A stretch of DNA of 64,000 bases, taken from NCBI GenBank assembly GCA_029851415.1, contig CM056741.1:177675021-177739020 (forward strand), given 5' to 3'. Under the pieces are notes generated by a model. It did not search any database and was not told where the DNA came from. It saw only the letters and a list, made by a program, of their open reading frames with translations. This DNA comes from Eretmocerus hayati. Lineage: Eukaryota > Arthropoda > Insecta > Hymenoptera > Aphelinidae. Within the stretch, counting starts at the first letter, position 1. Every line of letters starts with the position of its first letter. Of the stretch, positions 36,009-49,648 are shown one piece after another. The position numbers and the translations under genes are program-made.

Positions 36009-39000
36009 CTGAGAATCTGTAATTTACTTCGTATTTTGAGGAATTTCTACACCAAAATAATTTCTCTGATACGGTTTGAAATGAACTTTCGGACTTGGGT
36101 CAGTTCTGATTGATGTTAATACTTGCTAAGAATTGGAAAAATTTGTCACTCGCAGAAGTGTTGGATCAAGCTTCGTTAGATAACACGTCCGAAGGCGCCA
36201 CGTAAGAAGAATTATAAAACTTGTGATGTGAAAGATGGGCCATGCAAATACATCTCGGTGTTGCATATAAATATATACATATATCTTTCTCTCACTCTTT
36301 TTTTTCCAGCTTGCATTTCATTGATGTCACAGTGTGATACTTACATTGCGACTTTCATCTCAGGTCAACCAAAATTGAGAGAAAGAGATGAAATGAAATA
36401 AAAATCTGCCCGAATTTCTCAATGATAAAACTTACAGATGTTCTTAAATCTCACGGTTTGATACATAAGATAATAATTATTATTTGCAGGATAATGGTGG
36501 TGATGAAACATCAGATGTATACTCATTAGAATGGAGAATCATTGGTTAGGTATCATCAGTATCACATGCTGTTAGATTGTTTAGCTGTGGTTTTTGTGGC
36601 CAAAAACACCGACAGAAAATCGCAGTGTTAATATTGTTTTTGTTAATGTATAGAAGTGCTTGGAATACAGTATAATGTGAATGATGAAGGTATTGAACCT
36701 TGAACTATGCTAAGAAAAAATTGCTCAGGTTAAAGTTTGACGGCGTCAGAACCCCTCCCGCCTATGTCTGGTGAGCTCGGAGAGCTTATACGGAAAAGAG
36801 CAAAAAAAAAAAAGGGTTTTAGCCTTCGCTGGACGACTTCCGACATGGGAACGGGAATCCGGTCTTGTGATAGGGTGATAGAGCTGGGGCAACGGAAGCA
36901 ACGGAATCTCGTTCTTTCTTGGATGCTTTTGTGCATAATTTTTATTCTATTAAAGTGAAAAGCCTTATTTTCCTCTCTTATTTGAGAATGAACACATTCA
37001 CCAATTCTCTCATGCATAATATCCATCCATTCAATCTTCAATCTTCATAGATGTGATAGAAGGCCCAGTCATTCAATCGGGGGGCTCTGACATTGTCGCT
37101 CTCAGATACGACTTTAGGCGTCTGAAAAGTGAGAAGGATCTTTCTCGGTAAAAACATCTCACGTGATATATCATTGTTCCCGAGTGCACCAATGAATTCA
37201 TTGGTATATACAAGATGAACCTGGTACTCCTGGTAGGACTATAACTAATCTGATGAGATTCGTAAATTCGGTCAGGACTGTGCGCAGCTCAATACCTACT
37301 ACTCAAAACCTATCGAACTCAAAACCGTAGACATATTTTTGCACTCTATGTTTTGAACCATCAAATTATTGAGACACGTTGAATTCGCAACAGCCCTTGA
37401 CAGAAAGACAGAGTGTAAGTGGACTCTCATCATCGATAAAATATGAGTACACATGATGTCCAGGGCTGGTTTTATACCGTTTGAGACCCTATGACAACTT
37501 CCAGATTGATTTCTATCAGTGGGTCAAAAATTCGTTTAAACTTGGAAAATTCTGGATTAGCGATCCCATAATGATAGCGCAAGGTGCGTTCTGAGAGAAA
37601 ATTTTGACTTAAGATACTGCGTTATGAGTACGGATACAAACGGGCAGATCGAAAAAATACTCCTTATTCAGGTATCAACACTAATTTTAGTCAAATATAT
37701 TTTTTGTCACAATGTACACAAAAGTGTATTTTTTGCACAGATTTTTCATTTTTATTCACAGGTTGTCAAGAAGTAGTTGATAATATGCGGACGCGAAATT
37801 GGATTGGTAAATTTTGCGGCTATCTTCGTGAACATTCCAATCCCCCGCCTTCGGCTCGGGCTGCGAAGTCAAACTTTTGCACCGTTGGATTGTAATATAC
37901 TATTCTCGATAGAATTTGGATTGTCCGAGAGAGAGGCACAGGCAAAGAAATAAGATTTCTCACGAACTATCGAATAGGTGTAACAGAAGCCTGTAATAAA
38001 CTGGTTTCTTACAGCATCCGAAAGATTGAGGAAATGTCACACGCTACAATTATTTGGAGGTATTGGAAAATTGATAATGGTTTATAGTATCATTGGAATG
38101 TTGAGTCTATCTTCTGGCTCCCTCATTCTTTTTTGGTGGAGCTACGCATAAATGTCTTCAATGCAAACCTTATTTAACTGAGGGAGTGGAACTCGATCAT
38201 AACGCGTATACTTTTCTGAATTCCAATGATTGTAAAACACGATTTGTTATTCGCATTCGATAGGAAAAAATGTGGTTGTGGCACAAGAATTGACCAAGCC
38301 TTAGGCTATTTTCTGAATGTAGAAAGTAAAAATGGCTCTCGTGCAACGTGATGAAAAATATGCCAAACAAACTATGAGCAATATGGGTATTATATTTTTC
38401 TTTTTTTTTCGAATCATCATCAGTCATCGTTTAGAAACTAGTTTTTGGATGAGGCATGTAGTCAAATGAGATAGAGAAACTTTCACTCTGCATGATTTCT
38501 TTTTGAATAATAATCATTCACGTGTATAGCTTTAGATGGGTAGAGTGCCACAGACATTTGCAATTTTGCCATGCAAAATAATGTATCCCTAGATAGTTCA
38601 TCAAATTTTATGATTTGAGGTTTGATTGCTCAACAATGAATGATCGAGGCTCACAGATTCATTGGTATCAATGTCGCCAATGGTACGAGGAAAATTATAA
38701 TTCCTTGAAGTAGTCTATGACTATTGAGACCAAAGGGAATGAAAATTCGTCGTCAGTCAGCCATTATAATTCCTTACGATTTGAAAGAATGACTTCGAGA
38801 TAAATTGCATACACGAGCTTATGCATCAGGTAAGTAAGAGCCTCATCATGAATGTCACTTTTATACAAGAGTGAAATGCGTATGAGATTGTTGAGAAAGT
38901 TAATACTGAATAACTACATGTGCTGGCTAGAAATAATCGACGATTGTAGCTTTTGAAAACTGCTTTTTGTTGGATAAGAGTAGGAAGTAATTTTGAAGTT

Positions 39001-39540
39001 GTTGTGATAAAAAGAAGGTTCATACATTTCATTCGCAGTCCGTGACTATGTTGAATGATCATCTTGGATGATTTATAGAAACTTCCAACAGGTTCAAAGG
39101 TGAAAAGATCACTTGATTCTGAGTTTCGCTTTTGATATATTTTTTTCTTTGAAAAAAGCTGCGTACTAACGTCAACTAGTTCCTCATTGAAATATTCTGC
39201 TCAATGAATTTTGATAATCCTGGCTTGCAATGAGGCTGCAAGACATCTTGTTCGTCAAAAATGTAATTTCAAATCTTTTACCGGAAATCTTTACACCAAA
39301 ATCAAAGAGTCTTGGAAAATTCACGCCCGAATGACCTTTCTTGTTCTAAGTTTGGAAAGACATGAGAACTGGGAAAGAGAGACATGGAAAAGTCCCGAAA
39401 ATATAAGTTATATTTTTGGGACTTTTTCACATTGTCATGAAACCAAATTCCACATTATATTTATTAAACGCGCAGCCAAAATTTGCCCGGTCAGATCCTG
39501 CGTATCGGATTACCTACATGGAAGGGGTGAAATATAATGG
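36009..39540. other. No supported gene
   Basis: Only short frames. A patch at 36735-36915 with an A-run and GC-richer sequence could be a small retrosequence but has no identifiable head. The CGCCTTCGGCTCGGGC motif near 37845 weakly echoes repeat family R1. Confidence 0.35.
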
Positions 39541-39850
39541 GTGGCCTTATGGGTCATGGAGGGATGGATGGGTGGATGGGTTGGTGAGTGGGTGGGTGAG
39601 TGGCCGGTCGGATGGTTTGTCTGGATTGGTCTGGAACGTTTTGGAACGATCTGGTACAATCAGGGACGTTCTGGAATGGTCTGGAATGATGTGGGAAGGT
39701 TTGGAATGGTCTGGTACGATCTGGGACTTTCTGGAACGGATCGGTCTAATCTGGGAGAATCCTAGGATTGCGTAGGATGGATTGGTACGGTCTGGGACGT
39801 TTTGGAACGGTCCGGAGTGGTCTAAAACAGTCTTGGACGATTTGTCATAG
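39541..39850. repeat. G-rich tract and degenerate 10-mer minisatellite
   Basis: 39541-39615 is a run of GGAT/GGGT/GAGTGGGT units. From about 39625 to 39845 the sequence becomes a degenerate array of roughly 10-bp units close to TCTGGAAYGG/TCTGGWACGR. All frames that span it (108-119 codons) are low-complexity artefacts. Confidence 0.8.
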
Positions 39851-42139
39851 ACTGGGTTGGGCTGGCTCTAATATAATTATACGTGGCTCTGTGGGTTATG
39901 GGTAGGGGTGTGGTGTACTCGGTAGGTGGTCAGGTTGATGAAGAGATAGCTCGACGGGCTGATGGGCGGTTATAACTATTAAAAAGTCACCAGTTCAACA
40001 AAATGTCATATCCACGAACTTCACAGGAAACCTATTCTCAATACCATCAATTGATCATTACCCATAATTTTAGAAATATCATTTTCAAACTTGAAAAAGT
40101 ACTATAATAAAATACGTGCAGATGGGCAGTCTCATGGAAATTTCATTTTCATTACTCTAACCTAGAAATCCCGCGTTCAAATGGAATTTTAGAGGATTTT
40201 GGAATGGAAGAATCCATCCAAGGTTCGCTTGCAAGCATATTTTGGGCACTGGAGGACATGAAAAACTGTCCTATGTAGTGTTCGGAAGGGGCCAATCCGC
40301 TTAGTATGGAAATATACCATTGAATAATAGTAGCCTGAGTAGATGGAACTCTATCCTTTTTGCGCATACTGAGAGGGAGATCTTGGAAGCCTTTCGGGAA
40401 ATATTTCTAGTATAAAATATCTGTATTCTGATGAAACATTTTAGCTGAGCTCCTTCATCGTTGTGAGACTCACAGACATCTTTTGTGCAAGCCAAAGGAT
40501 GCATAAATCTTGATGGTCCCTCATCCATCATAATCATGTAATATACTCTGGCTGGATATTTTCACCAAACATTCTACAATATCTGAAGGATGATGTACGA
40601 ATGAAAAGAAACTCGTTTGTGTATTTGGGTCGGGGTCAGTAAGATGCACATTCTCCACACGGAAAAAAGTAAGGTGCATAATATGTATCACTCAATTTTT
40701 TTTAAACATCTCAAGGATATCTTTTTCACGTCAAATTGTACGGATTCATACTTAATTAAAAGATAAATTATTCATCTCGTGATGGATTGTTGGGGATGCG
40801 CTCTACCTCGGCGATACTTTTTGTTATATGATATAGCAGGCTTTCCCGACTATTTTTATTACGCATACTATAAGATTTTCATGTATGATCAGTGTGAAAT
40901 TGGACTAAAAAATAGTATGAAATTCTAAATAATACCAATTCTGATTATTTTTCGCATATTTCCCTCAAACGAATATGAACACCATAATTCCCTGCTAAAT
41001 TTTTCGCTCAACTTTGGTCAAATAGAAAGATCTATAGTTTGAAAGAATTAATCCAATTCTCATTTTGCCATGAACACAAAGATAAACCCTACTCAAACAT
41101 GCCATACCACGACAAAATCGACCAGTCCCATATTTTCTAAGTTCGAATAATCCTGTCAAGAATCCCCTCCATTATTATCTTTCGCGCCATCAAAAATCGT
41201 CTCCATAACAAATCCCCCCAAATTATGATCCTGAAGTTGTAATAAGAACAAACAGGCACCAGGCGGTTACGTAAAAAAAAAAGATCGTCACGTGAATTAT
41301 ACCTAAGGCTGGGATTAAATGGCGCCAGTATGACTAATGGTCTCACAATTTAATTGGTCAAATGATGATGATGATTTTCGCGCGGTTCCACTTTCCCGCG
41401 TGTGAAGTTACTACTGACATCCTCGAGACACTCTAATAAATTGGTTTCTGCAACATACATGCCTTTAAGGCCTCAAAGTCCATATAACTATATAGACCCG
41501 GGGAATTTTATCCAAGTCTCATCAGATATATTCGGGCACCGCAATGCGGAACGACCTCGAACTTCCGAGTGTCTATATATATAGATATATAGATACATTA
41601 TATTTATCGTAGGTCAGGTTGAAACCACGTCGCCGGTGTCTAGTGAAGCTTTACCATCTAGGATATGTATTATTATATAGATAGAGAGGCACAAGTGCAA
41701 CTCGTGACTTTCCTATCGGTTCCAGAAGCTATATAATGCATTAGAGCTGTAATTTTCAAAAAGAGCCGAGACAGAGTGTATGGCAGCGAAATGAATGCTC
41801 GAAGCGACCTGACGTAATGGGGAAAAGAGCTATCTTGGATATATATATGTATCGTTATACCATTGGGGAATGCCGCAATCTCATATATATGTAAGCATCG
41901 TGTGCTTTATGAGATTATGTACTTGTGTGTATAGATTTTGAGCTTGTAAAGTATGTGGACTTGGAGTTGAAAGCCGTTATGGTGAGTTGGATGGAATTTG
42001 CTCGAATTTGGGCAATCAGGGTGGTTCGATTAATTCAGACATTTAGTTCGGAATTGTTTATGATTATTTCAAAGGGATTCTCATAGTTTTTAATTTGAAC
42101 TTTATTCAGAATACCCAAAGAATATTGGCTTTTATATAC
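39851..42139. other. No gene seen
   Basis: AT-rich sequence with TATA-type simple repeats near 41570-41600 and short unsupported frames on both strands. Confidence 0.4.
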
Positions 42140-42745
42140 ATACTGGGTCCCTGACTTTCGCCTCCACCCCGGTTGCCCCCATGGGCGCGGGGTAGGTTCA
42201 CGCCCTGCCAGCGCGTCGGTTTGGAGGACAGTCACCACAAATAACCACCACGTGACTCATTGTTAGTACTGACCTGCTCTTCCTCCCCGACTACCGAATG
42301 TTGGGCTCGGCTCCCAGCACAAGGCCGAAACCCATCCCTCGGTGGGGGTGGGGGGGAGGTCTTCCAGGCTCTATGTAGCCCAAGGAGCCCCTCCGAGTTG
42401 CTGGAGACGATCTTAATTCCAATGCGAGTCCCTAGACTCACCCATTCCCGGGCGCAGGATGGGGATGTACGGTCACCTCGCTCCCGCGGGTGCCGATTGG
42501 GGCCGGGAATGGTCAGACTCCAGGAGTTATATAAGACACCGAGATGCCTCAACCCGCTTGCGAGTTTTCGAAACCGACCAAAGCACGCCGAGCACCAGTC
42601 TCGGGGTCAGGCTCGTCCTTACCGGATTCGGGCCTAAGTCCGGGTACGGTGTCCCGTTAACTGGGGCCGGAGCTAGGGTCATCATACTCCAGGACTTGAT
42701 GTCCTCTTTGCGGTCGTTAAGTCATCCCAGGCAGAATTCTTAGAG
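42140..42745. repeat. GC-rich island, probable retroelement untranslated-region fragment
   Basis: About 600 bp is strikingly GC-rich against the surroundings, with sharp edges. It holds several overlapping frames of 94-125 codons on both strands, none with a recognised domain. It contains C/G-rich phrases such as CGGTGGGGGTGGGGGG. The composition shift suggests horizontally moved or retroelement-derived DNA, and the family is not identified. A CpG-island promoter is the main alternative. Confidence 0.35.
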
Positions 42746-43254
42746 TTTTTGGTGAGAAACTCCGCCTAAATCCTAGATTATTTTGAATTCTCCTAGATAA
42801 CTTTAGCCAATCTCCTCCAGCTGATCGAAGCAACGAGCATTTTTTCGTTACTTCCTTTTCAACATCTTTGAGTCCCAATTAGTTGATTGAGAAGTTACAC
42901 TCGCAAGACTAATGTCGAAAACTATGCCAGTTTGGTTCAATATTTGGTCCAAACCGTATCATATCATTTTTGCAGCCTCGTTGTTCCGAAATTTTCTTTA
43001 AAATATTAAAATTACCGATAACCTGGCTATTGGTCACGAATACGGTCATGGATGTGCATAGTTGTGCTTTGGGTCGGTGTAAAGAATTCATATGATGATT
43101 ATTCGTACTCAACAATGTGACAGTGAACTTATTACCACTCAAGAACCTATGCAATTTTGAGTTAATATTTCCACAATCCATGGTACTCTATTCTTCATAT
43201 TTCCAGCAACGTTTGAAATTCTCTATCTCTATCTGAGCCACTTTTTTGAATATA
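42746..43254. other. No gene seen
   Basis: Spacer with no supported feature. Confidence 0.4.
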
Positions 43255-44090
43255 AGGTAAGTGTACCCAACTTGCCTCTGTACCCAACTTGCCCCCATAT
43301 GCCGATCTCAGGAATGGGCGCTCGTTGACCTTCCCGCAATTTTTTTTTACGTTTGCTATGTTAAATTATGAGAAAATACGTAGTTTTCAACGACCCCGGA
43401 TCATTTCTGCGTTCTCCAGAAAATATAAAGTGAGTTTTCCATTTTTTGTGTTTGCACGGCTAAGAAATCACCGAGGAAATCGCGTTCACTAAAACCGATG
43501 CCAATTTATTTTTATTCGACCAATCTTGACGTATCTTAGCGCATTTGATTCCTTGTCTCAAGACCTTCAAAATCCGCACTTCAGGGCCGCAGAACTCTGA
43601 TTTGGAGCGATTTTATGTACAAAACACGAAGATGGTTTGAGAATCAAGAAGGCCGACATCGGAGTGTACCCAACATGCCCCCATATGGTTATCTCGGAAA
43701 GGCGTGCAGTATGGCTTTTTTTTACCACTCAGAACGTGTTTATCACGTCAAAATAGGTAGGAAACAGTGTTTTGGGCCAACTAAAAGCTACAAATGCCGC
43801 TGCACGGTAATCAAAACGGATCAAAGCCATTTTTCGCATTTCATCGCCGATTTACATTGTTTTAAATGATGGGGGCAAGTTGGGTACACACTTTTGTAAA
43901 CTCTCCAAAATCACCTTTTGGGAGAATTAAAACAGTTTGGCTCCAGTTGGTTCAAATTAGACGTATTTTATCTCATTTCAAAGGTCTTGAGACAAGCTTC
44001 AAAATGAGTTAAAGTACGTTGGAAAATATTGAGATTAGCCAGAATTATTAAGAAAATGGCTTAATGGGGGCAAGTTGGGTACACTGACCT
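43255..44090. mobile_element. GTGTACCCAACTTG family DNA element, copy B
   Basis: TA at 43253-43254 and 44091-44092 flanks inverted ends AGGTAAGTGTACCCAACTTG and AGGTCAGTGTACCCAACTTG (one mismatch in 20). The end motif is repeated just inside (43275-43290) and again near 43665 and 43873-43890. Copy A at 23113-24136 aligns through most of it. Frames of 67-84 codons are not conserved between the copies. It is probably a non-autonomous TA-targeting element related in style to 30850-31674. Confidence 0.8.
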
Positions 44091-47000
44091 TATTTATCGA
44101 GTACATGGTTGAAAGTATTTCAGAACCCCCCGATTTTTCTTAATGTTCTGGGAATATGAAATATACAGTATGATGTATGGCGAAAATAAAGCAAAATCCG
44201 AAATATTTGAACAAGATTGCCTTATAACTCGAAATAGACATATCATTCGAAAAATTGTCGGAGATCTTTTTTGTGGATCTTGAAGAGCATTACAAAGTAA
44301 TAATTCTTATATTCTCCGATGATATGAATAACTTACATGTTATAGAAAAAAATGGTTTTTATTACATGTCAATTATACTCGAAAAAATCGTCGTACTCGC
44401 TATTTCAAAAGATGGACCGATACGATTTAGATTGCAACGGATTCTTGCTGTGCCAGAGTTTCCGAAAAACACCGCTTGAACGGATTTTGAAAACATTTTC
44501 ATGAAACTGATGGTACCCTGAGGTAAGGTGTGTAGAGTACACGGTCAGGGCAGACCAACTAATCACAAATAGAAACTGACATCAACACCACAGCGCTTAG
44601 TGATTCTTCAAGAGAAGATTCCAAATCATCAAAATGCATTCAATATCAGATACATTCAACTCGTATGCTGCACGCATAGCCAAAAAGTAATTTAAACACG
44701 CAAGAACCCAGGTAACATACGTACTTGTATGTATCTCACCTACTCGTTCGAAATTTTAGCCCTCGCAGAATTTCTTTTTTGATCTTTTATGCGTCCGGTT
44801 TATTGCAGAATTCCATTACCTCGTGTATACATTTAAAAAATATACTGTTGTATGTGAAATCCAGTTGTATGTACATACGACATATATATCCGAGATATCA
44901 GTGAATGTAAATATATATAAATAAGTATCACCAGCTTTGGTGAAATGAAAGTTGGAGCAATATAGGAATATTCCAAGAACTGGGAGAGATTCACTTCTAA
45001 AATTAAAGCTCGACCCAATTGACATGAAAACGCGATGTTTATCAATGTATAACGAGTTGCCAAGCTCTCAAAGTTTTATGTGTGATCCTATACTATATCC
45101 TTAAGTTTGTCTGGCTAGAGCCTGTCTGTATCTACTTGCACGCTAGAGTCGCGCGCGCGCGCGCACGCCTAATAGATGAGCCCCGTTGATACGAATTGGA
45201 AAGCAAAGTCGAGTGAGAGGATTACATGTCCTCATTTGAGAGTATGTTTTGCGTTCTCTTCTTGAGATAGTTCTACATTAGTTACTTAGTGTACTCTGAA
45301 ACTGGATCATCTTATCGAATAGATTAGGAGGAAAAGTAATTTAAGGATTAGGATAAACATTCTTTTAGAGTTGAAAATTTTTTCGAAAAATATAGGGGAG
45401 AGAAAGTTTTCACGGTGATTCATGTTGAAAGTAGAGTATGCAAAATCAACTTTGACTCTAAATATGTAAAGATTTTTGATATATGGGACTTTTGTGATAG
45501 CTACCATCTACGAAGTATGATGACATAATTGAATCTTTCTGATGTTTTTTTACGGTTTGGATTCTTAAAAATAATGCCTGGTATCTGATTCACTAATCTA
45601 CTTAGAATTTTGAGAATAATCTTCTGCCTGCAGGACATGATCCCGGCAAGCCCTAGAACTTATTTAATCCAGGAAAGTCTGAAAAATGAGTGTCAAGTTC
45701 TCTCGGATGGAATATTACCAACAGGCTCTGCAAGGTTAGCCGAGACGGAACTAGGTAGAAAAGTAATTTCAAGATGATGATGGTACAATATGTTTGGGTC
45801 AAGAATTCGTCATTGTTTTTCAAAAACATGATGATTCTGAGAGATGGGTGAAGAACATTACTCAAATTTTATGGGTTTCAATAAATATTCCAGGGTCATT
45901 TTCCATATCCAAATCATCTTGAAGATCATGGTAGAAATATTCTAAAATCGATATCAATTTTTAATTTTTGATCGAAAATGAGCTCAAATGATTATCTTTT
46001 GGCTTTCACCTCGTTGAATCCGGCTTTTCAATTATTGGGAACACAAAATGGATGAAAAAATTGAGATAGATTCCAACTGAGAACTAAGTAACACGATTTA
46101 GGTGAACGATTTGTTGGAATTTTCTTTGCGATCTACCCAAATTTTACCTAGACATACATTTGGATGTACAGCTCATCCGTAAGTAAGGTAAGAATGAGCG
46201 ATAGGAATCATCATAGGTTTGCACCGGAGTAATGAACTCGAAAAATAATTCAATTAATATTCATCAGCAAATTTGCAGGCGTGGTAGGAACAATTGATCC
46301 TGAAACGGTTAATCTCAGTACTAAGCTCCGATCACTGCCTAAATTTAGTCACCCACAATGAATATTATACCAGTGGCTTACCGTCCATGGTTCATTACAA
46401 ATACTTCAGTGACAAAAATTTTCCACTGTAGTATAAAAGAAAAAAAAAAAAATTCATAAAAAATTGCGCATGCAAGCTCATACTGATCATCAGGACCGTG
46501 TGCAATAGGCATTGAAAATCGCCTCCCGGCTGCGTCCGTAATTCAGTAATGGCTCTAAATTGTTATAAGAGCATAATAAACTCGAGTACATTATATTACC
46601 TAGACTATGGCGATCAAAAAGTCCGCTTACTATACCGTATATCGTTTCCACGCGGAAATGCACTCTTTCATCTTTCTTTTTGCGGCTGGTGGCTGGGTGA
46701 AATTGAGGTTAGAACATCACCAAAAGGATACCAATAATAATGTCTAGATCTATGAAAACTAGTTTATCATTATTATTATTTTCATTTTTTTTTTTTTATA
46801 AGTTTTCAAGTGCATTTCAAGTGCGATGGAGGACTCACAAGATCATTTTACAATGATGAGATAGTATTTTACGAGAGGCCGCTGATACACACGCCTACGA
46901 CATGTTGACATGACGTTGCGGTAGTAGAATCTTATATACAGAACTACACAGACAGGTATAATGTGGATACGAAGTGGCTGTATAGCTTCGGAGAAAGCGA

Positions 47001-47709
47001 GAGACATACGGTTTGGATGTATGGTATAAAATCTATCTGTCGAATCGTCGATGTCGTCGCCATGTGTTACTTGAAAGCTTGAATGATCAAGACAACTGCA
47101 AGATTTTTGGATTGATACTCAATAGATGATTCATTTAGGTAGAAGCTGAGGTATATGATTCACCCAAATAAAAGAAGCTCTTGGGGTTGGATTTTGGATT
47201 AAAGTTGTTCTAGTTGTATTTGCCCTTGGACGATGGGAGAGATTCGAGATTTACATTTTGAGCGGTCGGAATTTATTTTGACCGAGTGATAAAGTGTCTC
47301 AATCCAATGAAATTTTCTTGGAAATTCATAGAATCGTTACTTACGGTAGAAATGCTATGATAGTCCTTTTAGTGACTATCTTGTTCAATTTTTGATTTCT
47401 GGACGTCGGAGCATGGAGAATGTAACAATTTTCGGCCTAATCATACATAGTCATGAGCCAAAATTTGACCATTGTTTAACAGCGTTTAATCATATAAAAA
47501 TGGTTCTTCTAGGAACATAGCTCTCTTGAATCAGAACTTCAAAGCAGGACCATCGTTCAGTTAGGTAACCAGACTATACCAAAAGAATTTGATTTTCGGA
47601 AGGAATATGACTAACTCGTCAATTTCCACCTCACAAGTTTCATTAAGTGGGTAATTATTGATTAGATGGGGCTTATTAGCTACCAACTCATTTTACCTCA
47701 CATGATTCA
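44091..47709. other. No supported gene
   Basis: A (CG)n run lies at about 45151-45166, an A-run at about 46440-46453 and a T-run at about 46788-46798. Short frames (for example 44255-44479) have no domain or splice support. Confidence 0.35.
45151..45166. repeat. (CG)n dinucleotide run
   Basis: About eight CG repeats in AT-rich DNA. Unusual because CpG is usually depleted, and able to adopt Z-DNA. Confidence 0.9.
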
Positions 47710-47870
47710 TTAACGTGTTCGCTATGACGCCGAAAACCGCAGTTCTTCCCCTGTGTGCTACGATTACCACCCTTGGTACCCACTTCATGGGATTTTGATC
47801 ACCACCGCTAACAGGATTGGACGAGCGGATCCCACCGGTGGGAACCTTTCGTAAGCAGCCCACAAGTTAA
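47710..47870. mobile_element. Short piggyBac-like TTAA MITE, copy 3 of the family
   Basis: TTAA at 47710-47713 and 47867-47870 flanks about 153 bp. The left end reads CGTGTTCGCT, close to the CACGTTCGCT ends of its relatives, and the interior holds CCCACCGGTGGG. The right end is more decayed. Confidence 0.6.
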
Positions 47871-49243
47871 GACTCAAACATTACAAACTCTTTCGTGAAT
47901 TAAGAATTTCAAAATTCGTGATGATGAACAGATATCAATACCCTGTACAGTAAAGTTACATAATTAAACAAAATTCTTAGTTTAAATTATTGGCGCGTCA
48001 TGTATTGAAATGGATTTAGGGGACATGAGGGTAATTTTGAGCAAAAATATATTATGATCCTCATGGTTTCCATGGGGACTAGAGGGGTAACCAATTTTAG
48101 TTGTTATCAGCGAAATCAGTATGTTAATCAGCAAAAAAACTTAATTTCTTATTGACTAACATATTTTCAGACTCATCTAAGGTTAATTTACCGGACTTAC
48201 AATTTTAGGTAAGTTCCGAGCCACCGGAGCCACTGAAAGACGTCTTTCTAAGGACAGGTGTACTCTACTTCGACCTTCATTACCCTAGAATCTCCTATCT
48301 ATGCTACAAAAGATTTTGCACTTGATACTTGCTATCCATAAGCTGACTGTATTTACTTTCTATCGTCAACATTATATACACTTGCATGACGAATGATTGC
48401 AGATCGATTGAATCGACATCTGCTAAGTTATATACATCAAATACCGTCAAAAGATCATTGCACTCTTATGTACGTGAGTATGTACATTAGATTCATACAA
48501 GCCCTCATTATTTCTTTTTGAAAACTGATTTAACCAAATGATCACCAAAGGATCTATCGATTTATAAAGCATACATCTAGACCGGGAACTACTAATTTGT
48601 ACATTAAACTTGAATATCGATTGCGGTCATAACATTGAAATTTATCGCCTCTCTCTCATATGAGACTTTAGATGCAAAAGGGGAACTGGAGTCGAAAAAT
48701 TAAATCAAGTCCCTGAATTAATTGCACGAAAATGCAATATATCAATCGGTGTCTAACCAGTATAAAAGTTGGATATTATAGAGATTTGAGAGATCTAGTA
48801 GAAAGATTTTTCAAGAGATCGATAAACTCGAATGTATGTGTAGATATGTATATATCGCGTGGGGATATAATGCGTGCAGAATGCGATGTCTGGTATATGG
48901 TACGTACCAACGTCAAGATTTCACTTTTAGTTCAGGTTTTATAGGAAGTAAAATTCCACCACCGGTTCACTATGATGCTCGTTTTAATTGTGTTGGGTGA
49001 TGCAGAATAATAATTTTTGAGGCGTGAATATATTTTGCGTCAGCAGCCGTATAATTTTGAATAGAAATAAAAAAAGTCATCCTCCGGTTAGGATAGCGAT
49101 TTGAAAATACCAGATTTTACACTCTTTAGACTTCCTGGATCGGGATGTAATCACACTACGGTTTTTATCATTTTACAGATTTCTACACTATTCCAAAATT
49201 CATTTTGTATGTTTTGTTTTAGGGGATTCTCTAGGTGGTATAA
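47871..49243. other. No gene seen
   Basis: AT-rich, no supported frame. A T-rich tract with an acceptor-like TTTTAG sits at about 49205-49222, just before the candidate frame at 49244. Confidence 0.35.
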
Positions 49244-49648
49244 ATGACCGGTGGTATTGTTTCAACCTCTGATAACTATATAGCCCCAAATGCAATTTCC
49301 CTCAAGGATGAATTTTTCACCTACAAATCACCCTCAAACTTGGCTCACGATCTTGAAGATTGCTCAATACAAGGTGCGTCGCGCAAATACAATAGAGAGA
49401 TCGCACTCACATTTCACGTATCTGTCACCACTGCAACAACTGTAACTTGCACTTTGGCCGCTGCTCATGTCACGGCTAAGTGGAACTGCATTTATTCCTT
49501 ACTGAAGGAACCACTTCATTTTTTAAATCTCAATCTACCTCAACACGTCGATATCCAAAGAATTTTTCCACTTTCCAAAATTATACAATTATTTCACACA
49601 AGAAATTTTCAGTCTGCACTACAATATTTCTATGAGAACGGGGAATAA
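49244..49648 (+). CDS. Hypothetical 134-residue protein, weak candidate
   Basis: An ATG at 49244, directly after an in-frame TAA, opens a 134-codon frame ending in TAA at 49646-49648. It begins MTGGIVSTSDNYIAP and contains DEFFTYKSPSNLAHDLEDC and a short alanine/threonine-rich stretch (TATTVTCTLAAAHVTAK). No signal peptide, membrane span or known domain stands out. It is one of the longest non-repeat frames outside the transposons, and an acceptor-like tract lies just upstream. Nevertheless a frame of this length is possible by chance in 64 kb, so I keep it only as a candidate. Confidence 0.2.
   Translation: MTGGIVSTSDNYIAPNAISLKDEFFTYKSPSNLAHDLEDCSIQGASRKYNREIALTFHVSVTTATTVTCTLAAAHVTAKWNCIYSLLKEPLHFLNLNLPQHVDIQRIFPLSKIIQLFHTRNFQSALQYFYENGE

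Noticed and set aside
39211..39775. 108-119 codon plus-strand frames rich in Trp and Gly
   Set aside because: They are translations of the G-rich minisatellite.
42260..42743. Overlapping 94-125 codon frames in the GC-rich island
   Set aside because: Long frames are expected by chance in GC-rich DNA. They lie on both strands without domain or splice support.
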